This document shows, in pieces, positions 53,902-62,718 of a stretch of 64,000 bases of DNA (positions within the stretch are counted from its first letter, which is position 1; every line of letters begins with the position of its first letter). The DNA comes from Candidatus Leptovillus gracilis. Lineage in GTDB: Bacteria > Chloroflexota > Anaerolineae > Promineifilales > Promineifilaceae. Below the pieces are notes generated by a model, which saw only the letters and a program-made list of their open reading frames with translations, was not told the origin of the DNA and searched no databases. The translations under genes were made by a program, and so were the position numbers. The stretch is taken from NCBI GenBank assembly GCA_016716065.1, contig JADJXA010000007.1, forward strand, positions 258,183 to 322,182. Direction: 5' to 3'.

Positions 53902-55151
53902 AAATCCTCATCCTGACGATTGGTTCGCGGGGCGACGTTCAGCCCTATGTGGCATTGGGGCGCGGTTTGCAGCAAGCCGGGCACACCGTCGCCATCTGCA
54001 CCGGCGACTTATTCAAAGAAATGGTCACTGCCCACGGTCTGGCTTTCTGGCCCATGGACGACGAGATGATTCGACTGTCCGCTTCGCCTGAAGCGCGGCA
54101 GATGATCGAAGGCGGCGGCAATCCGCTGAAAGCCATCAACCTGGTCAAGCCGATGATCCGCCGCATGATGGCCGACATCTGGCAGGCGGCCCAATCGGTG
54201 CAGCCTGATCTCATCATTTACCATCCCAAAACGATGGGTGGCTATCACGTGGCCGAAGCGCTGAACGTGCCGGTGATTTTGAGCCTGGTGCTGCCCATGT
54301 ACAGCCCTACCCGCGAATTTGCCCTGCCGCTGACAGCTGCCAACCTGGGTGGCTTCTTGAACCGCCAGACGTACCGCATGGTTCCGCTCATTTCTGCGCC
54401 TTACAGCAGTGTGGTGAACGATTTTCGCCAGGAGTTGGGGCTAAAACCGTGTGGCAAGATGTTGGATGAGACAAAATTGCCAGACGGCCGTTCTACCCCC
54501 GTGATGTATGGTTACAGCAGCCACATTGTGCCCCGCCCGGCCGATTGGCCGCCAACCACCACGGTCACCGGTTACTGGTTCCTGCCGCCCGACGAAAGCT
54601 GGCAGCCACCGGCCGACCTGACAGCCTTTTTGCAGGCCGGACCGCCGCCGGTCTATATCGGTTTTGGCAGCATGGCCGGGACACAGCCAGAACGATTGGC
54701 CGACATGGCCGTGCAGGCGCTGCAACAATCTGGGCAGCGGGGCATTTTAGCCACCGGCTGGGGCGGACTGAAACCGGGCGATTTGCCCGACACTATTCTT
54801 AAACTGGAGAGTGCGCCGCACGATTGGCTGTTTGAACGGGTAACGGCCGTTGTCCACCATGGCGGCTCCGGCACGACGGCCGCCGGGCTGCGGGCCGGCC
54901 AGCCCAGCCTAATCTGCCCTTTTATCGCCGACCAGCCTTTTTGGGGCGAGCGGGTTCACCAGTTGGGCGCGGGGCCAAAGCCGATACGCCAGAAGCAGTT
55001 AACGGCCGAAAAACTGGCGGCAGCCATCCAACAAATGGTGGCGGATGGGGTGATGCGGCAGAGGGCGACGGCCGTTGGCCGGGCGCTGCACGCCGAAGAT
55101 GGCATTGCCAATGCCGAACAATTTGTGGCAGCGGTCAACGGCCGCTGGTAA
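53898..55151 (+). CDS. GT1-family glycosyltransferase (UGT/sterol-glucosyltransferase-like)
   Basis: 417 residues with GT-B fold. The N-terminal MKILILTIGSRGDVQPYVALGRGLQQAGH is the acceptor-domain signature of this group. The C-terminal donor-binding motif is VVHHGGSGTTAAGLRAGQPSLICPFIADQPFWGERV. Family members glucosylate sterols, macrolides or lipids. Coupling to a TetR regulator suggests induction by a small molecule that the enzyme may modify, for instance a toxic lipophile (inference). Confidence 0.88.
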   Translation: MKILILTIGSRGDVQPYVALGRGLQQAGHTVAICTGDLFKEMVTAHGLAFWPMDDEMIRLSASPEARQMIEGGGNPLKAINLVKPMIRRMMADIWQAAQSVQPDLIIYHPKTMGGYHVAEALNVPVILSLVLPMYSPTREFALPLTAANLGGFLNRQTYRMVPLISAPYSSVVNDFRQELGLKPCGKMLDETKLPDGRSTPVMYGYSSHIVPRPADWPPTTTVTGYWFLPPDESWQPPADLTAFLQAGPPPVYIGFGSMAGTQPERLADMAVQALQQSGQRGILATGWGGLKPGDLPDTILKLESAPHDWLFERVTAVVHHGGSGTTAAGLRAGQPSLICPFIADQPFWGERVHQLGAGPKPIRQKQLTAEKLAAAIQQMVADGVMRQRATAVGRALHAEDGIANAEQFVAAVNGRW

Positions 55152-55266
55152 TTTTTACCGGCATAGGTGGCGGAAGCGTCTGCGTGAGGGTCCGGTCCTG
55201 TTTGTCAATCGGCGTTGTTTTGATACACTCTCATCACCTATAAACAGAGAGGATTAGACAAACTGC

Positions 55267-55674
55267 ATGACATCTCTCACAGACGCCCATATCGTCGTGG
55301 TCGAAGATGACCCCAACGCACTCCTTATCACCATGGATTTGCTGCGCTTGAATGGCGCGGAACATTGTTACGCCAGCAAAAGCGTAGACGCCGCCCTGGC
55401 GTATGCCGAAAAGCTGCCCCAGGTTGATCTCTTCCTGGTGGACATCAATATGCCCGGCAAGAGTGGTTTTGAACTGTTAACGGCCGTGCGCGCCCACGCT
55501 CGTCTGGCGGCGGCTAAAGTGACAGCCATCACCGCCGGTACCTTTGCCGAAGATGTGGAGAAAGCGCGCCAGGCGGGTTTTGATGGCTTTATCAGCAAAC
55601 CGCTAAAAACGACCATCTTTGGCTCGCAGTTGGAACGCATTTTAGCCGGTAACAGCGTATGGGATTGGCGTTAA
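55267..55674 (+). CDS. Single-domain response regulator
   Basis: 135 residues forming one receiver domain: acidic pocket VVEDDPNA, phospho-acceptor Asp in LFLVDINMPGKSG, Thr in AITAGTF and Lys in GFISKPLK. There is no output domain. It is unlinked to a kinase here and is of ordinary GC content, so it does not belong to the island system at 22-32 kb. Confidence 0.88.
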   Translation: MTSLTDAHIVVVEDDPNALLITMDLLRLNGAEHCYASKSVDAALAYAEKLPQVDLFLVDINMPGKSGFELLTAVRAHARLAAAKVTAITAGTFAEDVEKARQAGFDGFISKPLKTTIFGSQLERILAGNSVWDWR

Positions 55675-55704
55675 CCTGGCTTTGCCCGGCTGGTTGGAGA
55701 CATT

Positions 55705-56157
55705 GTGGCTATAAGGAGGCAGCCTGTTCCCCGATTGACGCAAGCGGTAATCTGGCGGCGGACACGGCCGTATCTCTTCCACCTCGCCCTCGCCCTTTTT
55801 TTCCTCTTCTTTACCCTGGGTTGCAGCCTGCTAAACCGTAATGCGGACCAACCGCCCCCCCTGGAACAGGCGGCCTCCCCAATTAATCTGGTGTGCAGCG
55901 AAGAGTGCGCCCGCCGCGGCCAATGCGGTACCATCGCCGACGGCCGTTCCGTCATTCTCGGCCACCCCGAACGCCCGGTTGTCAGCGGCCACCAGTTGGT
56001 GTTTGCCACCGACACCCCCGTAACTCTGGTCGGGACCAGCATCCAACGGCTGCAAATAATCGCCACCAGCGAACAATTCGACCACACCTTCTACCTGGTC
56101 ACCCGCCCCAATGACGGCCGTTCCGGTTGGGTTGCCGGGTGGTGTGTGGGGCAGTGA
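55705..56157 (+). CDS. Small lipoprotein of unknown function
   Basis: 150 residues from a GTG start with GGAGA upstream. A hydrophobic segment LFHLALALFFLFFTLGC ends in a lipobox-like TLGC. The mature part contains CSEECARRGQCGTI and a compact beta-rich region ending GWVAGWCVGQ, a pattern reminiscent of SH3-like domains of surface proteins. No family was recognised. The gap to xdhC has short CTGAACA heptamers and an 8-bp hairpin (56168-56194). Confidence 0.55.
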   Translation: MAIRRQPVPRLTQAVIWRRTRPYLFHLALALFFLFFTLGCSLLNRNADQPPPLEQAASPINLVCSEECARRGQCGTIADGRSVILGHPERPVVSGHQLVFATDTPVTLVGTSIQRLQIIATSEQFDHTFYLVTRPNDGRSGWVAGWCVGQ

Positions 56158-56225
56158 GAAGCGTGGACAGTGTTCAGTTTTTGAACTACTGAACACTGAA
56201 CACTGAACACTGGATACTATACCCC

Positions 56226-57014
56226 ATGACCCACCTCTTCCTTCACGAACTCCTGGCCGCCCAAGAAATCGGTGAATCAGTCGTCTTAGCGACGGTGATC
56301 AAGGCGCGGGGGTCTGTGCCGCGCCACGCTGGGAGCAAGATGTTGGTGTATGCGAACGGCCGTACCAGCAGCACCATCGGCGGCGGCGAATTGGAAGCCC
56401 GCGTTGTAGCCGCCGCGCTAGAAATGCTCGCCGCTCCACAAACGCCGCCGCGCATCATCCCCTACGCCCTGGTAGACCCGGCCCGCGGCGACCCCGGCGT
56501 GTGCGGCGGCGAACTGGAGGTTTATCTGGAAAGTTACCATCCCCCGGCCACTGTGTTGGTGATTGGCTGCGGCCATGTGGGGCAGGCGGTCGCCGGACTG
56601 GCCCATTGGCTGGGCTACCGCGTTGTCGTCACCGATGATCGCGCCGAACTGGCTGCCCCAGCCCACATCCCGCAAGCCGACATCTACCTGCCAGGCCCCT
56701 TCGACGAAATCCTGCCTCAACTCGCCATCACCGCCAACACCTACGTTGTTGTTGTCACCCGCAATGTGGGGCTAGACCAACACATCCTGCCGCTGCTGGC
56801 TCCCACCCGCGCCCCCTACATCGGCGTCATGGGCAGCCGACGGCGCTGGGCAGAAACACAGCGACTGCTGCTGGCCAGCGGCCTGCCAGAAACCGACCTG
56901 ACCCGCTTCCATTCGCCCATCGGCCTGGAACTGCACGCCGAGGAGCCGGCCGAAATCGCTGTCAGTATCATGGCCGAGATTATTCAGTTTCGACGAGGGG
57001 GGAAAGTTGGTTAG
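56226..57014 (+). CDS. xdhC: XdhC-family molybdenum hydroxylase maturation factor
   Basis: 262 residues. The N-terminal XdhC domain has VVLATVIKARGSVPRHAGSKMLVY and STIGGGELEARV. The C-terminal Rossmann domain has VLVIGCGHVGQAVAGLAHWLGYRVVVTDDR and IGVMGSRRRW. XdhC proteins bind molybdopterin cofactor, promote its sulfuration and insert it into xanthine-dehydrogenase-type enzymes. It heads the cluster with the two hydroxylase subunits and yqeB, which fits that role. Confidence 0.9.
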   Translation: MTHLFLHELLAAQEIGESVVLATVIKARGSVPRHAGSKMLVYANGRTSSTIGGGELEARVVAAALEMLAAPQTPPRIIPYALVDPARGDPGVCGGELEVYLESYHPPATVLVIGCGHVGQAVAGLAHWLGYRVVVTDDRAELAAPAHIPQADIYLPGPFDEILPQLAITANTYVVVVTRNVGLDQHILPLLAPTRAPYIGVMGSRRRWAETQRLLLASGLPETDLTRFHSPIGLELHAEEPAEIAVSIMAEIIQFRRGGKVG

Positions 57015-57033
57015 TTGGTTGGTTTGCTGGCCC

Positions 57034-57121
57034 AGATTGGACCAATCTCCAAGATTGGTCCAATCTAAAAAACCCAACCAGCCCGTTTAGATTGGAACAA
57101 TCTCCAAGATTGGTCCAATCT
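57034..57121. repeat. Two copies of a double-palindrome repeat
   Basis: Copies at 57034-57066 and 57089-57121, 33 bp each and differing at one base. Each consists of two nearly identical 15-bp palindromes (AGATTGGACCAATCT, then AGATTGGTCCAATCT) joined by CCA. It can fold as two small hairpins or one longer one. It lies between xdhC and the FAD/2Fe-2S subunit gene. Confidence 0.85.
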
Positions 57122-57198
57122 TCCGTATGTTATTTAAATTTTATTCCTCATGACACTTGTCACTTGTAACAACCCCACAATTTGAAGATACTACACCC

Positions 57199-58650
57199 AT
57201 GAACCAGCAACCTAAATTCATCCAACGGTATGAAACCCCCACTCGTGTAACTGATGCGCTGGCGCTGTTGGCCCGATACGGCCGTGCCGCCCGCCTGGTG
57301 GCCGGTGGGACGGATCTTTTATTGGAATTGGAACGAGGCCAACGGCCGGATGTGGACGTGCTGATAGACATCACCCGCATCCCTGGCCTAAACCAGATCA
57401 CGCGGGGGGAAGACGGCCGTATTCACCTCGGCCCACTCGTCAGCCACAACCAGGTCATCGCCTCGCCGCTCATCGTGGACAAGGCGCTGCCGCTGGCCCA
57501 GGCATGTTGGGAAGTAGCCTCGCCGCAGCTGCGCAACCGGGCCACCGTCGCCGGCAACCTCATCACCGGCAGCCCGGCCAACGACACCATCTCGCCGCTG
57601 TGGGCGTTGGCGGCCAGCGTCACCCTGGCTTCGGCCGCCGATGGACAGCGCACCGTGCCGCTGTCTGCCTTTTACACCGGCGTGCGCCGCACCATCATGC
57701 GCCCGGACGAAATGCTGACGGACATCAGTTTCCCGCCGATGGCCGCATCGGCGCGCGGCCTGTTTGTGAAACTTGGTTTACGGCGGGCGCAAGCCATCTC
57801 GGTGGTGCATCTGGCGTTTATTTTGGACTTTGCCGCCGACGGCCGTACCGTGACAGCCGCGACCATTACCCAGGGCAGCGTCGCCCCCACCATTATTTCT
57901 ACGCCAGCGGCCGAATCCTTCCTGGTGGGCCAACAACTCAACGACGCGACCATCGCCGAGGCGGCGCGGCTGGCGGCGGCTACGGCCACGCCCATCAGCG
58001 ATGTACGCGGTCCGGCTGAATATCGCACCGAAATGGTGCGCGTACTGACAAAGCGGGCGCTTACCACCCTGCGCGACGGCCAGGAGCGGGCCAATTGGCC
58101 GCAGCTCCCCACCATGTTGTGGGGCGAAACCGGCGGCGTCTACCCGGCCGGCGACGCCTTTGCCGCCAGCCACGACGCCCACACGCCTATTACGGCCACG
58201 GTGAATGGGAAAACGGTGACGGCCGTTGGCGGCGTCCACAAAACCCTGCTCCACTGGCTGCGCGACGCCGGTTTGCTGACCGGCACGAAGGAAGGCTGCG
58301 CTGAAGGTGAATGCGGCGCCTGCACCGTCATCCTCGACGGCATGGCGGTGATGTCTTGCCTGGTCTCCGCGCCGCGGGCGCATGGGGCGGAGATTGTCAC
58401 CATCGAAGGGCTGGCCGGGCTGAACGGCGGCGATGGGCTGCACCCGCTGCAAGCGGCTTTTGTGGATACCGGCGCGGTGCAGTGCGGCTACTGCATCCCC
58501 GGCTTTCTGATGTCTGGGGCCATGCTGCTGGCGGAAAACCCACAGCCCGACCTGGCGCACATTCAACAGGCGTTTACCGGCAATTTGTGCCGCTGTACCG
58601 GATATTACAAAATTATTGAGGCAGTGGAGAAAACGGCCGTAGCTGCCTGA
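57199..58650 (+). CDS. Molybdenum hydroxylase FAD subunit fused to 2Fe-2S subunit (CoxM-CoxS order)
   Basis: About 483 residues from the ATG at 57199. Residues 1-290 are the FAD-binding domain of the CO dehydrogenase/xanthine dehydrogenase medium subunit (RLVAGGTDLLLELERG, LRNRATVAGNLITGSPANDT). The C-terminal part is a 2Fe-2S small subunit: GCAEGECGACTVILDG for the plant-type cluster, and CGYCIPGFLMSGAM plus NLCRCTGYYKI for the second cluster. Xanthine dehydrogenase subunits usually place 2Fe-2S first or keep the domains separate, so this order is unusual. It carries electrons from the molybdopterin subunit to NAD or another acceptor. Confidence 0.88.
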   Translation: MNQQPKFIQRYETPTRVTDALALLARYGRAARLVAGGTDLLLELERGQRPDVDVLIDITRIPGLNQITRGEDGRIHLGPLVSHNQVIASPLIVDKALPLAQACWEVASPQLRNRATVAGNLITGSPANDTISPLWALAASVTLASAADGQRTVPLSAFYTGVRRTIMRPDEMLTDISFPPMAASARGLFVKLGLRRAQAISVVHLAFILDFAADGRTVTAATITQGSVAPTIISTPAAESFLVGQQLNDATIAEAARLAAATATPISDVRGPAEYRTEMVRVLTKRALTTLRDGQERANWPQLPTMLWGETGGVYPAGDAFAASHDAHTPITATVNGKTVTAVGGVHKTLLHWLRDAGLLTGTKEGCAEGECGACTVILDGMAVMSCLVSAPRAHGAEIVTIEGLAGLNGGDGLHPLQAAFVDTGAVQCGYCIPGFLMSGAMLLAENPQPDLAHIQQAFTGNLCRCTGYYKIIEAVEKTAVAA

Positions 58651-58695
58651 TTCGAGGTAACTACCGGGCCTCTCTGCGAAAGTTGGAGGCATCTC

Positions 58696-59052
58696 ATGAG
58701 GCTAGACAAAAAACGCGAAGAAGAAGTTGCCCAACGCAAAGGCATGACCGGTCGGACCATCATCGCCAGCATCTGGCTGCTGATTTCTATTGCGCTTGGT
58801 TACGTGCTGGTTAATTACCTGATCGCCCAGAAGTTTCTGAATTTGAACATTTTTTACCAATGGGGCATCCCCCGCGCTGTGCCATCCTGGGTGTTCCTTG
58901 CGGCGTTAGTCTTGCTCGTTGTGGCGATTATGCAGTTTTTCCTGCTGTTTGGATTTATGGTCGCCAGCCCCGAAGGCCGCCGACGCAGTGGGCGAGGCAC
59001 TCTTTACTCGCGCAATAAAGACCCCTTTGATGATGGGAGTGGACGAGGTTAA
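58696..59052 (+). CDS. Small two-helix membrane protein inside the hydroxylase cluster
   Basis: 118 residues: charged N-terminus (MRLDKKREEEVAQRKG), membrane helix about residues 20-45, second helix about 65-90, and a basic C-terminus. Family not recognised. It overlaps or abuts the start of the molybdopterin subunit gene and follows the FAD subunit by 45 bases, so it is co-transcribed. It might tether the enzyme to the membrane, but nothing in the sequence shows this. Confidence 0.6.
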   Translation: MRLDKKREEEVAQRKGMTGRTIIASIWLLISIALGYVLVNYLIAQKFLNLNIFYQWGIPRAVPSWVFLAALVLLVVAIMQFFLLFGFMVASPEGRRRSGRGTLYSRNKDPFDDGSGRG

Positions 59053-61276
59053 TGTGAACGCAACCCAACTAAATTCTCTGCCGCGGGTGGACGCCGCCAC
59101 TAAAGTAACCGGGCAGGCGGCTTATCCAGGCGACCTGGCGCCGGATAGTTTGTTATTTGGCAAGGTCTTGTTTAGCGGCCAACCACACGCCCGCATGGTG
59201 GCGATGGACACGTCGGCGGCCGAGGCTGTGCCGGGCGTGGTGGCTGTTTTCACCGCCGCCGACGTGCCGCTGAACGAATATGGCCTGATTATGCCAGACC
59301 AGCCGGTACTGGTGGGGCTGGGCGGCAACAAGCAGGGCGATAACGTAAGCCTGTGGGAAGGCGACCAGGTGGCTGTGATTGTCGCCGAGACGGAAGAGGC
59401 GGCCGCCCTGGCCCGCAGCCTGATCCACATCGAATGGCAGCCGCTGCCCATCATCACCGATATGTTTGCCGCCATGCGCGACGAGGTGGTGCTGCATCCC
59501 TGGCATGGCAGCAATATCCTGAAAAAGTACCAGATTCGCAAAGGGGAGATGGCCGCCGGTTGGGCGGCCGCCGACGTGGTGGTTGAAAGTGAATACAAGC
59601 TGCCTTACCAGGAACACGCCTATTTGCAGCCGGAAGCCGGGGTGGGGTATGTGGATGAAGACGGCCGTATCACCGTCGCCATCGGTGGGCAGTGGACGCA
59701 TGAGGACCAGGAGCAGGTGGCCCACGCCCTGCGGCTGCCGTTGGAGCGGGTGCGGGTTGTCTACCCGGCCATTGGTGGGGCGTTTGGCGGTCGCGAAGAC
59801 ATGTCTTTGCAGATTGTCCTGGGGTTGGCGGCCATGCGCCTGCATGAACGGGGCATCAATCGGCCGGTGCGCATCACCTGGAGCCGCGAGGAGAGCATTA
59901 TCGGCCACCACAAACGCCACGAGGCGGTGGTGCGGACGAAATGGGGGGCGACGAAAGAGGGGAAGATTACGGCCGTCTCCGCCGAGGTCTTCATGAACAG
60001 CGGCGCGTATGCCTATACCAGCACCAAAGTCCTGGGCAATTTCCACCTGATGGTTACTGGTCCCTACGAAATCCCCAACGCCCACATAGACAGTTACACC
60101 ATCACCACCAACAATGTGCCCGGCGGCGCGTTTCGCGGCTTTGGCGGCCCGCAAGGGGCCTTCGCCGCCGAAAACCAGATGAACAAACTGGCCGAAGCGC
60201 TGGGCCTGGACCCGGTAGAAATCCGCCTGAAAAACGCGCTCAGCGATGGCAGCCTGCTGACCGTGCAAACCCCCATGCCCCAAGGTGTCAGCCTGAAAGA
60301 GGTGATTGCCCGCTGCGCGGCGGAGGCGGTGTGGGGAGAAAAGGAGAGCGGGAGCGCGGCTGTCCAATCTCCATCGCCGAACCCCCAGTCCCTTAAAAAA
60401 GGGCGTGGCTTTGCCTGCGCGTTTAAGAACGTGGGCTTCTCGTTTGGCGCGCCGGAGAGGTGCGAGGCGATTGTGGAGCTGTATGGCGGCACAGAAATCG
60501 AACAAGTGATTTTGCGCCACGCGGCGGCCGAGGTGGGGCAGGGGTCGCACACGGCGCTGAAGCAAATGGCGGCAGCGGCCGTTGGCGTGGATGTGTCCCT
60601 GGTGGCGTTGGATATGTCCGACACTGCCAGCAGCGGCAATTCCGGCTCGGTCTCGGCCTCGCGCATGACCTTTATGGCCGGCAATTCCATCCGGCAGGCG
60701 GCGGCGGCGGCGCTGGTGAAGTGGGCCAACGAGGAGCGGCCGGCCATCGCCCATGAGACCTATTACCCGCCTAAGACCGAGCCGTATGACCCGGAAACGG
60801 GCGTCTGTATGCCGAACTTCGCTTATGGCTATGTGGCCGAAGCGGTGGACCTGACGGTAGACGTGGAGACGGGGCATATCACCATAGACCGGGTGGTGTG
60901 CGCCAACGACGTTGGCAAGGCCATCAACCCGATGTTGGTGCAGGGGCAGATTGAGGGGGCGGTGGTGCAGGCGCACGGCTATGCGTTGATGGAAAACTTG
61001 CAGGTGGAAGACGGCCGTATCCGCAACCCTTATCTCAGCCAATACCTCATCCCTGGCATCAAAGACATACCCACGCAAGTGGAATCCATCATCATGGAAA
61101 CGCCGGACCCGATTGGTCCCTGGGGCGCGCGCGGCATGGCCGAAATGCCTTTCCTGCCGCTGGCCCCCGCCATCATCGCCGCCCTGCACGACGCTACCGG
61201 CGTCTGGTTCGATGAAATTCCCCTGCTGCCGTATAAAGTGGTGCAAAAGCTGCGCGCCCATGGGATTGGGGGGTAG
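59033..61276 (+). CDS. Molybdopterin-binding subunit of a xanthine-dehydrogenase/CoxL-type hydroxylase
   Basis: About 747 residues. The start may be the ATG at 59033, overlapping the previous gene, or the GTG at 59054, which has a GAGG nearby. Motifs in order: RVDAATKVTGQAAYPGDL, GQWTHEDQEQVAHALRLP, YPAIGGAFGGREDMSLQI, GGAFRGFGGPQGAFAAE, AAEVGQGSHTALKQMAAAAVG and WGARGMAEMPFLPLAPAI with a catalytic-type glutamate near the end. It lacks the AYRCSFR-type loop of CO dehydrogenase, so purine or N-heterocycle hydroxylation is more likely. The linker GSAAVQSPSPNPQSLKKG (about residue 445) looks like a repeat-derived insertion. The acceptor and substrate are unproven. Confidence 0.88.
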   Translation: MGVDEVNVNATQLNSLPRVDAATKVTGQAAYPGDLAPDSLLFGKVLFSGQPHARMVAMDTSAAEAVPGVVAVFTAADVPLNEYGLIMPDQPVLVGLGGNKQGDNVSLWEGDQVAVIVAETEEAAALARSLIHIEWQPLPIITDMFAAMRDEVVLHPWHGSNILKKYQIRKGEMAAGWAAADVVVESEYKLPYQEHAYLQPEAGVGYVDEDGRITVAIGGQWTHEDQEQVAHALRLPLERVRVVYPAIGGAFGGREDMSLQIVLGLAAMRLHERGINRPVRITWSREESIIGHHKRHEAVVRTKWGATKEGKITAVSAEVFMNSGAYAYTSTKVLGNFHLMVTGPYEIPNAHIDSYTITTNNVPGGAFRGFGGPQGAFAAENQMNKLAEALGLDPVEIRLKNALSDGSLLTVQTPMPQGVSLKEVIARCAAEAVWGEKESGSAAVQSPSPNPQSLKKGRGFACAFKNVGFSFGAPERCEAIVELYGGTEIEQVILRHAAAEVGQGSHTALKQMAAAAVGVDVSLVALDMSDTASSGNSGSVSASRMTFMAGNSIRQAAAAALVKWANEERPAIAHETYYPPKTEPYDPETGVCMPNFAYGYVAEAVDLTVDVETGHITIDRVVCANDVGKAINPMLVQGQIEGAVVQAHGYALMENLQVEDGRIRNPYLSQYLIPGIKDIPTQVESIIMETPDPIGPWGARGMAEMPFLPLAPAIIAALHDATGVWFDEIPLLPYKVVQKLRAHGIGG

Positions 61277-61344
61277 GCTGTCAGCCGTAATTGGAACACG
61301 GATTACGGGACACGGATAACGGAATACGGATCACGAAACACGGC

Positions 61345-62163
61345 ATGTTATTCCCCAACCATCTGGTACTCATCCGTGGCGGTGGCGACCTGGCGACGGG
61401 GGTCGCCTACCGGCTGCACAAAGCTGGTTTTCCGATTGTGGTGCTGGAATTGGCACGGCCGTTGGTCATTCGGCGGCGGGTGGCGTTGGCAACGGCCGTG
61501 TTGGAAGGCCATGTCACCATCGAAGACCTCCACGCCCAACTCGTCCCCACCCCCCAAGACGCCCTGTCCCTGGCCCCCACCGGGACCATCCCTGTCCTCA
61601 TCGCCCCCCACCTTCAAACTTCACAATTCATAATTCATAATTCACCATTCACCATTGTTGATGCCCGCCTCGCCAAACGCAACATAGACACCCACATCCA
61701 TCAAGCCGGGTTGGTCATCGCCCTCGGTCCCGGCTTTAGCGCCGGGCTAGACTGCCATGCCGTCATCGAGACGATGCGCGGCCACAGCCTGGGGCGGGTC
61801 ATCTGGCATGGCCCGACGCTGCCCAACACCGGCACGCCGGGCGTCATCGCCGGCAAGGGGGCGGAGCGGGTTCTGCGCGCCCCGGCGGCGGGCGTGGTCG
61901 AGTGGCGGCGGGACATTGGCGATCTGGCGGGGGCGGGCGAGGTGATTGGCGAAGTGGCCGGGCAGCCGGTGCGCGCCCCATTTGACGGGGTGATTCGCGG
62001 GTTGATTGCGCCGGGAACGGCCGTACCCCCCCATCTCAAAATCGGCGATATAGACGCCCGCGCCGACGCAGCCGCCTGCTTCACCATCTCCGACAAAGCC
62101 CTGGCGATTGGCGGCGGCGTCCTGGAAGCCGTGTTGACTCATCTCAACCGCAATAAGTTCTAG
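61345..62163 (+). CDS. yqeB: YqeB/EF2563-type selenium-dependent molybdenum hydroxylase maturation protein
   Basis: About 272 residues from the ATG at 61345 (MLFPNHLVLIRGGGDLATGVAYRLHKAGF). Family features are the N-terminal GGGDLATG nucleotide-binding-like motif, VDARLAKRNIDT, LVIALGPGFSAGLDCHAVIETMRGHSLGRVIWHG, and a C-terminal biotinyl/lipoyl-like domain (GEVAGQPVRAPFDGVIRGLI). Such proteins accompany selenium-dependent molybdenum hydroxylases. The residues SQFIIHNSPFTIVDAR are encoded by a heptamer array at 61622-61656. A second array precedes the start (about 61285-61340). Confidence 0.85.
   Translation: MLFPNHLVLIRGGGDLATGVAYRLHKAGFPIVVLELARPLVIRRRVALATAVLEGHVTIEDLHAQLVPTPQDALSLAPTGTIPVLIAPHLQTSQFIIHNSPFTIVDARLAKRNIDTHIHQAGLVIALGPGFSAGLDCHAVIETMRGHSLGRVIWHGPTLPNTGTPGVIAGKGAERVLRAPAAGVVEWRRDIGDLAGAGEVIGEVAGQPVRAPFDGVIRGLIAPGTAVPPHLKIGDIDARADAAACFTISDKALAIGGGVLEAVLTHLNRNKF
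61622..61656. repeat. Heptamer array inside yqeB
   Basis: Five 7-bp units (CACAATT, CATAATT x2, CACCATT x2), the same units as in the U32 gene array on the other strand. In yqeB the frame is preserved. Confidence 0.8.
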
Positions 62164-62718
62164 CAGGCTGTTGGAGTATCTTCTCAATATGTCGGGGTCA
62201 ATCGGTGGCAAAGAGGTAAAAGCCGGGTTTACCCGGCGTTGTTTGATAGACTGGCGCTTTAGCGCTGGTCGTCGCCGGTTGTCCGCCGCGCCTGGAGCTA
62301 AAGCCCAAGGCTAAAAAACGACGCCCCGTAAACGGGGCTAGAGACGACCGTGACGGTAACGACAAGCCTACCGGAGGCTCCCCAGATTATCAAGATGTTA
62401 CCTGTTGGAGAAGTCAAAATAGGACGCGGGTGAACGCTGATTTTGCGTTAGAGTTGTTAAATCCGGCATGGTTCATCGAGCAAAATATCATCTTTACAAA
62501 TTTACGCGGCATTGTCATGCTGAGCGGAGTCTTCGGAGCGAAGCATCCCGCTCCCGCCAGAGGAGGGGATGCTTCGGGGGATGCTTCGGCGGCCTCAGCA
62601 CAGGCTCTCAGCATGACACCTCTTCTTGTTAAATTTGTAAAGCACCATTAGCTTTAAATGAACCCTGCCTTAAATCTTTAAGATTTGACAACCCTATTTT
62701 TCGAAGGAGAAAACAGCG
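62164..62718. other. Repeat-bearing intergenic region
   Basis: No gene. From about 62225 to 62345 there is a structured segment with GGCGCTTTAGCGCTGGTCGTCG and a GCCCCGT/ACGGGGC hairpin (62323-62338). From 62459 to 62640 lies copy B of a dispersed repeat, bounded by TGTCATGCTGAG and CTCAGCATGACA as an inverted pair. The region ends in the GGAG of the hydrolase gene. Confidence 0.6.
62459..62640. repeat. Dispersed repeat, copy B, with terminal inverted repeat
   Basis: Starts with the same AAATCCGGCATGGTTCA as copy A at 42427. Inside are TGTCATGCTGAG near 62513 and CTCAGCATGACA near 62610 as perfect 12-base inverted arms, enclosing several GATGCTTCGG units. It may be a non-autonomous mobile element or a REP-type sequence. 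Confidence 0.55.

Noticed and set aside
57034..57121. Two 33-bp repeats as a mini-CRISPR
   Set aside because: Only two copies, a 22-base gap and internally palindromic units; no cas genes.
59153..61261. Minus-strand frame of 702 codons opposite the molybdopterin subunit
   Set aside because: His/Arg/Gly-rich nonsense translation; the plus strand has all family motifs.
62225..62345. Structured intergenic segment as a tRNA or riboswitch
   Set aside because: It forms short hairpins but no cloverleaf or known aptamer core could be recognised; treated as dispersed repeat sequence.
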